64,000 bases of DNA from Branchiostoma floridae. Taxonomy: Eukaryota; Chordata; Leptocardii; Amphioxiformes; Branchiostomatidae. Shown piece by piece: positions 23,210 to 35,137 of the stretch. The notes beneath the pieces are model-generated. The model made no database searches. It was not told where the DNA came from and was given only the letters and a program-made list of their open reading frames with translations. A program made the translations under genes and the position numbers. The stretch covers positions 4,678,234 through 4,742,233 of the forward strand of contig NC_049985.1 in the NCBI RefSeq assembly GCF_000003815.2, read 5' to 3'. Position 1 is the first letter of the stretch. Every line of letters starts with the position of its first letter.

Positions 23210-23570
23210 ATCCCCCCTACACCCCCCCCCCCACACACACACACACAATTTGTTATACAATTAATAGTCTTTCTCCAAGGAGGTAATAATTTCGGGTCCA
23301 TGCGTGTCTTTGTGTGTGCGTGCGTGTGTGTGTGTGCGTGCGTGCGCGTGTGTGCGCGCGTTTGTTTTGTTGAAGTTCTGTCTGTCTGTCTGTGTTCAGC
23401 ATAACTAGTACTCGAGTGGTGGATAGATACTTATGGTATTTGGTAAGTGGATGGGGGTTGTGAAAACAGAACATAAGTTCGATTTTGTGTCTCCTAGTGA
23501 CTTTCTACGGTACTGTAGTGTAATTTACTGTTTTGATATATTCATATATATATATATATATGAAAATGAT
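23210..23570 (+). repeat. Microsatellite-rich dispersed repeat
   Basis: It contains a C run then (CA)n at 23221-23247, (GT/GC)n at 23310-23362, (TCTG)n, the signature CAGCATAACTAGTACTC seen at 6040 and 11806, and a (TA)n tract at about 23544-23560. Short open frames here are artefacts of the repeats. Confidence 0.7.
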
Positions 23571-23721
23571 ACAACAGACGTACATACGCGTCATTTGAAA
23601 TCAGTTTAACTCCACTTTCCTGAAAGCCAGCACCTTTCATACCTTTACAATACAAAATGAGCAGTTTTTAGTCATAAAAATTGAAATAGAAATAAGTTAC
23701 TTTTGACATCTTACATCACAT

Positions 23722-26700
23722 CTAACTATTGTTCGAGGCAAGCAAATAATTTGTTTCAAAATCATCTTTATCATCTACGCCGTTAATCCACGTTTTGTTG
23801 TCGCTCTTTCTAAGAGGTTTGCGGAGTTCATCTTCTATTGCTTCCTCCTCCTCCTCCTCCGCCTCCCTCTCTTCTCCCCCTGACACTGAGGGAAGCAGAT
23901 GATTTGTTTCAAAATCGTCTTTGTCATCTACGCCACCAATCCACGTCTTACTACCACTTTTTCTGAAAGGTGCGTTTAGTTTGTCGGCTGTATTCCCTTC
24001 TTCCTCCTCCTCCTCCTCCTCCCTCTCCCCTCCCCCTGACACTGTGGGGCCGTCCCTTCCCGGAGCGGGCCTGGGCAGGTTGCAGGAGGCCGGCAGTCTG
24101 GTGCAGAGGAACATCACCAGGAGACACAGGACGGTCAGCAGGTAGAAGGTCAGATGGTGATCCATCGGCCAGGACATCCCTGGCGACAAACGGTAGAAAG
24201 ACAGGCACCAAATCAGGTTACTAGTATGTCATCAATCTTTACCTAATCGATGCTTAAGATAGTTAGGACTTACAAAACACTGAAAACTAAAAAAGATAAA
24301 ATAAAACGATAAGGATAATAAAGTTTATGCCGTGGATTTAAAAATGGTTTGGTCAGATGACACTGCACTGGTGAACTGTCTTTGAAACTAATTATATTTC
24401 AGCCATACCATAGGTATGGTGAAATATATTGTATTCGTAATGTTTCTTCTTTCTTTCTCCTGTCAAATCTTCAGAACACGGTATCTCCGTTGTTCCTCAA
24501 CCGAATGACTTGAAATTTGGCACAAGGGTAGAGTGGGCCAATAACCTCGGGCGTTTTCCATATCTGTCTCTTAAATGATTTTATTAAGGTTTTTTGGTCA
24601 TATTAAGACCAAAACTGTATATTTGGGCCCCCTGTACCCTGGTATTATAACCGAATGAGCTGAAATTTGGCACAGATGTGCCTTGATAAGTCCCCCATAT
24701 AGATTCAATATCAGTTTTGGTGTACAGTACAACAAAATGCTTATTTTTGCGATTTTTTGACCAATTTTTGACCAAAAAAGGACACTTTTGGCCCCTGTAC
24801 CCTGGTATTACAACCAAATGAGCTGAAATTTGACAGAGATGTGCCTTGATAAGTCCCCCATATAGATTCAATATCAGTTTTGGTGTACAGTACAACAAAA
24901 TGCTTATTTTTGCGATGTTTTGACCAATTTTTGACCAAAAAAGGACACTTTTGGCTCCTGTACCTTGGTATTGCAACCGAATGAGCTGAAATTTGACACA
25001 GATGTGCCTTGATAATCCCTTCATATAAATTCAATAACACTTTTGGTGTACAGTGCAACAAAATGCTTATTTTTGCGATTTTTGGCCAATTTTTGACCAA
25101 AAAAGGACACTTTTGGTTCCTGTACCCTGGTATTACAATTAAATGACCTGAAATTTGGTATAGATAGGCATTAGATACTTGGTAACAAGATTCAAGTAAA
25201 ATTTTTGACATAAACAACTTTAAAATGATTAATTTTGGCACTATTCTAATTGAGTCAAGTTAGCGTTCCCAGCCTGTTTGCGCATTCCTTAAGAAGCGTA
25301 AACAGGTTGGGGGCGCGCCACGTGACCTCAATTACACCTGGACATACTCACCTGACACAGGGGTACTTATTACACTGAGAAATCTTGCATTTTGTCATTC
25401 GGAGCGGACGAGCCTCACCGCAGCGTAGGGGAAGCTTCGCTACCACGTTTCTCGTCTTCTTCACGTGCTCCCGACTTTGTTTTTAGACCAGGTCTTCCCA
25501 GCGCGACAGATGCTGATTTTGAGAGCCCAGTGTTGTAGTCAGGTTTGGGGGATGGTTTACTCTTACCAAGGAGATTTAATAGCTCTTTGCTCTTACTTAT
25601 CGTCCTGGGGTTTGCAGACTACGGTTGGTCGGGTCGGAGAGCCCGAGTTTAGAGCCCAGGACGGGCAGTTTAACGTGGCAGCCTGGCGGCGGAGTTACTT
25701 GAACGTTTTGGCCGACTTAGAGCATTCTTCTTGGGGTTCACAGGTGAGACTTGATTAGGTTCCTTTAAATTTGTTGTTCCTATTAGTATTATTTTTTTGT
25801 GGAGCATGTCCACAGTGCTGCTTTTTCGATTTTGGATTCCGCTAGTATTGTTTAACGTTTTATTGTGGAGGGTAACCACTAGTAAATTGTTTTTTGTTTT
25901 GTGGAAGCTATCCACTAGAACTTGTTTTTTATTTCCGCGGAAGGATTCTGCTAGTATGTTCTCTCGTTTTATGTGGTGGGTAGCCACTAATAAATGATTT
26001 ATTGTTTTGTGGAGGCTATCCTTTAATAATTTGTTTATCGTTTCCCCGGAAGGAGTCCGCTAATAATGTACTCTCGCCTTATGTGGTGGGTAACCACAAG
26101 TAAATGATTTATTGTTTTGTGGAGGCTTTCCACTAATAAATTGTCTTTCGTTTCCAGCGGATAGAACTAGTCCGCTAGTAAATGTTCTCGTCGCCTTAAT
26201 GTGGTGTGTGACCACAAGTATAATGATTTATTGTTTTGTGAGCTTTNNNNNNNNNNNNNNNNNNNNNNNNNNNNNNNNNNNNNNNNNNNNNNNNNNNNNN
26301 NNNNNNNNNNNNNNNNNNNNNNNNNNNNNNNNNNNNNNNNNNNNNNAGCATTATTTTGATTTGTATCATGGACATATCTTTGTTATGTATAAACATGCAT
26401 TGTATTGTTTGTAAACTCTGTGTATACGTGTACCCAGGACTGGGCGTCCTAGGAAAGCAGTGCTAACCAGTGCTACCCAGAGTTACCCTGGTTAAAGAAT
26501 ACAGAAATGAATGATTACTAAATAAATATCAACATACATGACAAAACGGTACTTACCGTAGATGTTGAATCCCGGTGCAATAGTTCCATTGTCTGGAAAA
26601 CAACAAACGAAAATCAATCTCTTCAACTTTTTTTGATCAAGAATGCGTTTCGAATCGAATCGCCAGGAGGTTTTTTTTAATAGATGTAATATTAGTCAAA

Positions 26701-29700
26701 GGAGAACAACATAACACGTTTTGCACGTGATGACTGATGAAAAAGAGACAGCATTTTGATTTGATTTTGATAATAGTAATAGTAAAGTTTATTGCAAATT
26801 CTTGCCCGTGGGCTAATTGCAGGTAACATAAGAGATTCAAACATTGTAAAAAACAATATCACAAGTGTCTACTCTAGTCTAAAGCTAGTAAAAGATAACT
26901 CTACCTGGGTTATTGGGTTCGACTCCTTTTTTGAAGACAGTAGAAGAGGAAAGATCCCACCTTTTCTATTATGTGTGGGTTTTGTGATGTTAGAAGGAGA
27001 ATTGTTGTCTTTTTGTCGGTGAATGTGAAGAAGTTTGAGTGGAATTTGGTGGCCTCTTCAAACAGCTCTTTTCTTTCGTGATCGTAGAAAGAGCAGTTTG
27101 ACGAAACAAGTATTTCGTCTTCCACCACATTTGACGTGAATTGTTTGCACGTTCTTTCACACACATAATTATGTCAGTGTGGCCTAAGCTGTTAATGATT
27201 AGAAACCTAAACTCACTTTCCATGGCATATCCCACCACTCCTACCCCCTCCTGAGGGTTGAGGAGGACGCCGGTAAACACCCGGTCCCGGTCATCTTCAA
27301 ATACCACGTTCATGTCTGAAACATGTCAACAAACGCATGAATACATGGGTAAAATCCGCCTAAACCTTAAGTTGATACGCGAAAATACTTTTCAAAATTG
27401 GCGACATATCCAGAGTAAATTCTTACACAATGTGGATAACATGCATCGATACGTAAGAGGACTGCAGACTATGTAACTGATTCGCTAGTGTTTTTAAACT
27501 CTTGGATACGCTTCCTAAGTCTTTGCTGACAAAATAGTGCGGTTCGGATGAGAGATTCGAGCCTAGAACGCCTCTACAACATGTAGATAAGAAGGTAAGG
27601 GTTAGCAGAATAGTACAGTCGTACCTGGGAGACCAGAGTCTTCTTGTCTCTTATCTTGGCGGGGGCCGCCATGGCTGGACATGGCCTGGAAATATAGAAC
27701 AAGCATGTCAGTGACACTGGGCTTCGAATGGCNNNNNNNNNNNNNNNNNNNNNNNNNNNNNNNNNNNNNNNNNNNNNNNNNNNNNNNNNNNNNNNNNNNN
27801 NNNNNNNNNNNNNNNNNNNNNNNNNNNNNNNNNNNNNNNNNNNNNNNNNNNNNNNNNNNNNNNNNNNNNNNNNNNNNNNNNNNNNNNNNNNNNNNNNNNN
27901 NNNNNNNNNNNNNNNNNNNNNNNNNNNNNNNNNNNNNNNNNNNNNNNNNNNNNNNNNNNNNNNNNNNNNNNNNNNNNNNNNNNNNNNNNNNNNNNNNNNN
28001 NNNNNNNNNNNNNNNNNNNNNNNNNNNNNNNNNNNNNNNNNNNNNNNNNNNNNNNNNNNNNNNNNNNNNNNNNNNNNNNNNNNNNNNNNNNNNNNNNNNN
28101 NNNNNNNNNNNNNNNNNNNNNNNNNNNNNNNNNNNNNNNNNNNNNNNNNNNNNNNNNNNNNNNNNNNNNNNNNNNNNNNNNNNNNNNNNNNNNNNNNNNN
28201 NNNNNNNNNNNNNNNNNNNNNNNNNNNNNNNNNNNNNNNNNNNNNNNNNNNNNNNNNNNNNNNNNNNNNNNNNNNNNNNNNNNNNNNNNNNNNNNNNNNN
28301 NNNNNNNNNNNNNNNNNNNNNNNNNNNNNNNNNNNNNNNNNNNNNNNNNNNNNNNNNNNNNNNNNNNNNNNNNNNNNNNNNNNNNNNNNNNNNNNNNNNN
28401 NNNNNNNNNNNNNNNNNNNNNNNNNNNNNNNNNNNNNNNNNNNNNNNNNNNNNNNNNNNNNNNNNNNNNNNNNNNNNNNNNNNNNNNNNNNNNNNNNNNN
28501 NNNNNNNNNNNNAGCGTAGGGGAAGCTTCGCTACCACGTTTCTCGTCTTCTTCACGTGCTCTCGACTTGTTTTTAGACCAGGTCTTCCCAGCGCGACAGA
28601 TGCTGATTTTGAGAGCCCAGTGTTGTAGTCAGGTTTGGGGGATGGTTTACTCTTACCAAGGAGATTTAATACCTCTTTGCTCTTATTTATCGTCCTGGGG
28701 TTTGCAGACTACGGTTGGTCGGGTCGGAGAGCCCGAGTTTAGAGCCCAGGACGGGCAGTTTAACGTGGCAGCCTGGCGGCGGAGTTACTTGAACGTTTTG
28801 GCCGACTTAGAGCATTCTTCTTGGGGTTCACAGGTGAGACTTGATTAGGTTCCTTTAAATTTGTTGTTCCTATTAGTATTATTTTTTTGTGGAGCATGTC
28901 CACAGTGCTGCTTTTTCGATTTTGGATTCCGCTAGTATTGTTTAACGTTTTATTGTGGAGGGTAACTACTAGTAAATTGTTTTTTGTTTTGTGGAAGCTA
29001 TCCACTAGAACTTGTTTTTTATTTCCGCGGAAGGATTCTGCTAGTATGTTCTCTCGTTTTATGTGGTGGGTAGCCACTAATAAATGATTTATTGTTTTGT
29101 GGAGGCTATCCTTTAATAATTTGTTTATCGTTTCCCCGGAAGGAGTCCGCTAATAATGTACTCTCGCCTTATGTGGTGGGTAACCACAAGTAAATGATTT
29201 ATTGTTTTGTGGAGGCTTTCCACTAATAAATTGTCTTTCGTTTCCGCGGAAGGGCTAGTCCGCTAGTAATGTTCTCTCGCCTTATGTGGTGGGTAACCAC
29301 AAGTAAATGATTTATTGTTTTGTGGAGGCTTTCCACTAATAAAGTGTCTTTCGTTTCCGCGGAAGGAGTCCGCTAGTAAAATTTCTCTCGCCTTATGTGG
29401 TGGGTAACCACAAGTAAATGATTTATTGTTTTGTGGAGGTTTTCCACTAATAAATTGTCTATCGTTTCCGCGGAAGGAGTCCGCTAATAATGTTCTATCG
29501 CTTTATGTGGTGGGTAACCACAAGTAAATGATTTATTGTTTTGTGGAGGCTTTCCACTAATAAATTGTCTATCGTTTCCGCGGAAGAAGTCTGCTAGTAA
29601 TGTTCTCTCGCCTTATGTGGTGGGTAACCACAAGTAAATGTTTTATTGTTTTGTGGAGGATTTCCACTAATAAATTGTCTATCGTTTCCGTGGAAGAAGT

Positions 29701-32700
29701 CTGATAGTAATAATGTTCTCTCGCCTTATGTGGTGGGCAACCACTAGCTGTGATCTCTAGTTTTTGGAGGGTATTATGTTTTTTATCCTCCGACGACCAT
29801 GTGGTGGGTCATTAATTTTAGCAGTTACATTTTGGTGTGGTTTGCAGCTGTACGCTGTAATCCAACATGGCGCAGGTGGCGCATAATTTGATTCCTCTGA
29901 CGACCACGTGGCGAATGATTAGTTTAAACAATGGCATTTTTGTGTGGTTTATAGTTGTGCGCTTTATTCCAATTTGGCAGGTGAGGTCTTAGGGAAAGCC
30001 TGTACTAATTGAACTGGTTTATGTGGAGGATAGTATATTTTATCGTTTTTGTGGTGGGTTTCCTATGGCACGTAAATGATTGGTTATGTAGAGGGAAATC
30101 CATTTGTCAATTTTATTCGTGTGTGTGGAGGATTTAGTGTTTTATCTTCTTTTGTGTGGAAGATATCCACTTGATTCATTTTGCCTGTTGTGGGGACAGT
30201 ATACCCACGGTTGTTTTTAATTGTTTGATCTCTTTTGGGGTACGATATCCATGTTTTGCGGATGCAGACGTTTTATCGGTTGTGTGGAACGCATCTACTG
30301 TGAATAGGTTTATTTACCGATTGTTGCTAGTTTACGAGGCGGCTTATTTCTGTATGTTTTTCCATGGTTAGCATTGTTCAGAAGTTTTTAGACCTAGTAA
30401 GTAATGTTTATTAGTTCCTTTTTCGGGGGATGTTCGACGGCGGGCACCGGGGTTTCCTATTATTACCCTTCTACTTCGGTAGGCCCACCAACCGGGGGCT
30501 GGTGCTCGTCCTAGGGCTGACCCTGGGTTAATCTTTATTTTTAAAATTGCATGTTTCTAGTCTGCTTGCCGTGTATTTATTGTTTGGAATGTCGGCTATT
30601 GAGAGAGACGGTCATTTCTTAGTTTGCAATTTTCCTTTTTCGTTACAGTAAGAGTAAAAGTGAGTTGTTTTTGTTTGAGAATTGTCATCTCAGGGTCAGC
30701 CTTGGGACGAAATTAGTACTTGACTTAGCTAAAGGGTGTTTTTTCTAGGTTCGAGTAGAGGTTTGGGTTGGAAGAAGGGTTTGGATATAGGTTTGGGATA
30801 GGATAGAGGTTTTGCAAAGGATAGAGGTTTGGGATAAGTTTGAGGTTTGGGAAAGAATTGAGGTTTGGGGAAGGATAGAAGAATGGGAAAGGATGGAGGT
30901 ATGGGGTATTAGAGGTTATCTATACTGGTGTGTGCCTTAGCATACCGCATTACGTACACGGAAGGGAGATTGCGGAGGACTTTTTTGCCCATACCTTACA
31001 CTCTCTTCGGAGCACGCCCGGAGGTCAGGCAGGATATAGTACTATTCTAATTGAGTCAAGTTAGCGTTCCCAGCCTGTTTGCGCATTCCTTAAGAAGCGT
31101 AAACAGGTTGGGGGCGCGCCACGTGACCTCAATTACACCTGGACATACTCACCTGACACAGGGGTACTTATTACACTGAGAAATCTTGCATTTTGTCATT
31201 CGGAGCGGACGACCCCACCGTAGCTTAGGGGAAGCAAGCAGATGAGCGTGGCTAGATGCGTGTGGTTGGTGTCATCAAGGAAGGGGGGGGGGGGGGGGGG
31301 TCAAGGAAAGTTGCTGTTCCAGAACGCCCACCCCCCCACCCTGATTTTTTGTATGTTTCGTTATCCCGCCGTTTACGACCATCCGGGCGTTTTGCTCCGG
31401 ACTTTTTTGCCCATACCTTACACTCTCTTCGGAGCACGCCCGGAGGTCAGGCAGGATATAGTACTTTTCTGAGGGGAAATTTGTTTTCTTTTGGCCTCCT
31501 GACGTGACCTTCCGTGACCCCGCACAGAGCCACACCTGTGCGCGTCAGCCGGAGAGTTAATTGAATCAAAGACCTAGCCAATCAGCGAAGAGGAGGCCAA
31601 AGGCTAATTAATATTCATAAGCGGGGCCTCATGATCCCGTATATAGCAGTGTTCCCGCCAGGGGGAGCAAAGCCCGCCTAAGGCTCTCGCATTTTAGACT
31701 ATTCAGAAGGCTTTATATTGTATCAGTTCTTAGGGGCATATCTATGATAATCGCAGCAGTCACTTAACTTCTCTTCAGGAGTTTAGCGTAACACTGTTTC
31801 AGGTCAAACCGTCAAAGGCAACTAAAAACAAACTTTAACGTTACTGAGTTCAACAGTACTTATAACTTGTTATCCGAAGTTGAAACGCTAGCGATGGTAT
31901 TTTCGCTGCGCTGTTAGCTCCGCGCGACTGTTGTTGACGGTCTTATAACGGTATATTTTGCACCCCTGTACCCTGGTATGAGTAACATTTGGTATAGATA
32001 GGCATAATATAGTTGGTAAAATGATCCAAGTAAAATTTTTGGCATAAAGTACTGTAAAAGGCTTAATTACAGCACTTTTTTTAGGGGAAATTGGTTTTCT
32101 TTCGTTCTCCATGCCGTGACCTTTCGGACGTTCACCCCACAGAGCCGACATCTGCACCTGCGTCTAGCCGGCAGGAAGAGTTAATTCAATTAATGGTTCA
32201 GCCAATCAGCGAAGAGGAAAGCGAAGGCTAATTAATATTCATAAGCGGGACCACACAATACGTTAACTTGAAGACTCAGGCCGTACAGACTTCTCGCCAG
32301 GATTTTTTCAAAGCGTCGGACAGGGGTCCGGGGGCCGCCGAATGTCCCTGGCGGGGTCCAGGGGCAGGGCCACTGTGGGGGGGGGACCCAGGTGGGCGAA
32401 GCCCCCCCGGAAGCTCTTGCATTTTAGGCTATTGAGAAGGCTTCTTTTATCAGTTTTTTTAGGGCCATATCTACGATAATCGTAGCAGTCACTTACTTCT
32501 CTTCAGCAGTTTGACTTTAAAATATTTCGGGTCAAAGCTTCAAAGACAACTAAAACCTCATAAACAACAAACTTTACTTAGCTCAACAGTATACAAAAAT
32601 ATTGTACGGGTTGCCATCCTTAGTTGAAGCGCTTATTTATAGCGCTAGTATCTTCGCTGCGCCGTTAGCCGCCATGCGACTTTTGTTGACGGTCTGATAT

Positions 32701-35086
32701 CCCTATGTCGCCGCCTCGCTGATATTCCCACGGACATGTTTAAAAAAAAATACCCAGCAAAAAACGCTGTTCTGCGTCAAATTCTATTCTATAAAACTCA
32801 GTGTTACAGTCTAAATATTTTGTAGAAGCACCGCTGTAGGAAAGAAGGTCCAAGCAATGTAAAACATCACGTAGCATGAAGTTCGCTGTCAACTGGCACA
32901 CAGCACATGACTGTTTGAAACTCTAAGTCTAATCAACAGCCGTGTTTGATTGATAGCCGGCGGTCCTATGATGAAGTCGGCGAAAGGTGCGTTAGTTAGA
33001 AAATCTGCGTTTAGTTTTGATACGTAATTATAAGTTAGACAGTGGCGAGAATGATTATTTTCTCATCAATATTTCTCTTCAGAATTATTTGAACTTAATT
33101 GTACATCTAAACAATTGGCTTACCTGTGCAATGTTTATATGATTAATGATCAGTGTACTGAAATCATGTGTAACGTATGGCTCCTAGTCAATAGATCAGC
33201 ATTTTCTCTATAGTGACCACCTGTCTATAGTGGCCACATTTCCTAGTGCTGTTGTTGTTTGGCATAAACTTTGAACATTTAAATTGTAAGTAACTTTAAA
33301 CTGCCAGAGTTTCAGCCCAATAAAACACTCTCAGCGCCAGGGTATGAACAGACTGACCAGACAGACGAAAATAAATCCTCGAACAAGGTTCAATCGTATC
33401 TTCCGGGTCTGGCAGGAAGTTGTTAAACTAAAATAAGAATAGGCTCGATGGTTGATTGCATACAAAGTAAAACAGTTTAACAGTTTTACAGCTTGAAGAA
33501 AACAAACGCTCCTACAGTACCTGCACCTGCAATTATTAAATCGTATGCCCTACTTGAATAAAAAAAGTTCATTGCAATAATAAATGTACCCACATCACAA
33601 GGAGCTTATACTTTTTTAAACTTACACCTAGTTATCGTACTGAAAATTGTTAATGACATTACATGAAGTCATTCAACAATTTTCAGTCATGATGAAAATT
33701 TTCTGAATGGAAGGTGTGATTATTGTCATTTTCTGAAAAATAGAAGCAAGCTCTGTTTTTACCTGGAGTCAATTCACAATACCAGTCCACTTTGGGGGAT
33801 AATGTACTGTTAAGAGGATGTTCCATTTTTGCGCAGGGGTGATTTGGAACAGTCCAATGTTGCGTGGGAAGGGGTATGGCTGAAATATGCTGTATTTGCT
33901 CTTAAGCAAATGTCGGCCTTTCTAGTTCTTTGGTATTTTATATTCCTTGTCTGTACCTATATCACAGGTATAACCAACCTGCAGCGTAACACGCCAGCTT
34001 CGCAGGCACGCGGCGCAACAGCAGCTGGTTATATCATATATTACACTACACTCTACGTTAGTTCTAGGAAAGTACGAATATTTGGACATATCAATCCTTG
34101 GTTAAAACTGTGTTACTTGATTAAAGGAATGACTTTCTTGTTCTTGTCTGAGCTAGGTATCAGATACTTAGCAGATGGTACGTCTACCAGTTGGACATTG
34201 TTGTGAGACATGTGTGCCAGTGAACTGCTGCCCTACCGTTATCAGTGGTCCAAGCGAACAGGTTGGCGCTCACCGCCGGCCCCACCAGCCTGGACAGCGC
34301 CGCCAGCGTCTGTGCGATGCCGTTAACTGTCCCCCGGGTGGTTTGCTTTGCAGACATCAAGAGACTTCATTACAAACGTTTACCAACATTGAAACTGTTC
34401 GCAATAAATGTCCGAAAATAATTTCATCGGCTTGGTAGAATATAGAATATAGGATATAGGAGAAATCTTTTACACAACGAATTTGAACTCACTATGCTTA
34501 CGTTTCGGTGTCTCTCGTTCAGAACGAGAGGGGGGATACGTTTAACCACGGGTGGTTTGCTTTACATTCGTTAAGGCCATCTCTATAAGTGTTTAACACT
34601 AGTCCGCCTTTATCCGCGGGGTATCCTATATCCGTTGTTTTGAAGAACTGGGTATTTAGGGATATCAGGGGACGGTGGTTTCAAATTGCAATATTTTCAA
34701 GATATTGCATGCAGCAATTTTCAGAATATTGCACTGTCCGTCGACCTGGTATCCCTGAATACCCTGTTTCCAAAAATCACGGATATAGGTCACCATGGGG
34801 GTTACCAACATTGAAACTGTTCGTCATAAAAATTCTTATATATACTGATGCGGGGATCATACAAAATTGCCTTTGGTGCTTTTTTTTCTTTGATTCCCAT
34901 TGCGTCTGCTGACAGAAGATTCCGTGTCCAAAACTACATGTATGTTAAACTTGAGGAAATGCCACGGTAGGAGAGATGTTACTCACAACACCGGCGTTTC
35001 CCACCATCACGATAGCGGCCAGATACGTCAGAGTTCTGAAATACGAAGTGTAGATATATAAATGTATACACACATAAATAAATATA

Positions 35087-35137
<51 letters not shown>

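Noticed and set aside
24584-25241. Two long minus-strand frames with repeated peptide
   Set aside because: They lie wholly in the 163-bp tandem repeat, which also occurs elsewhere as decayed non-coding copies.
25240-25310. Helitron 3' end because of the subterminal hairpin
   Set aside because: No CTRR terminus follows the stem on the expected strand, and the hairpin is too far from the edge.
27602-28628. Long frames of about 300 codons
   Set aside because: They consist almost entirely of N from the 780-base gap.
28889-29760. CRISPR-like array
   Set aside because: The spacing is regular but spacers are not unique; the whole 111-bp unit is repeated, and the host is an animal.
25240-31462. 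LTR retrotransposon with 422-bp LTRs
   Set aside because: Only the first 195 bp and last 65 bp match between the supposed LTRs, the ends are not TG...CA, and no gag/pol is visible.
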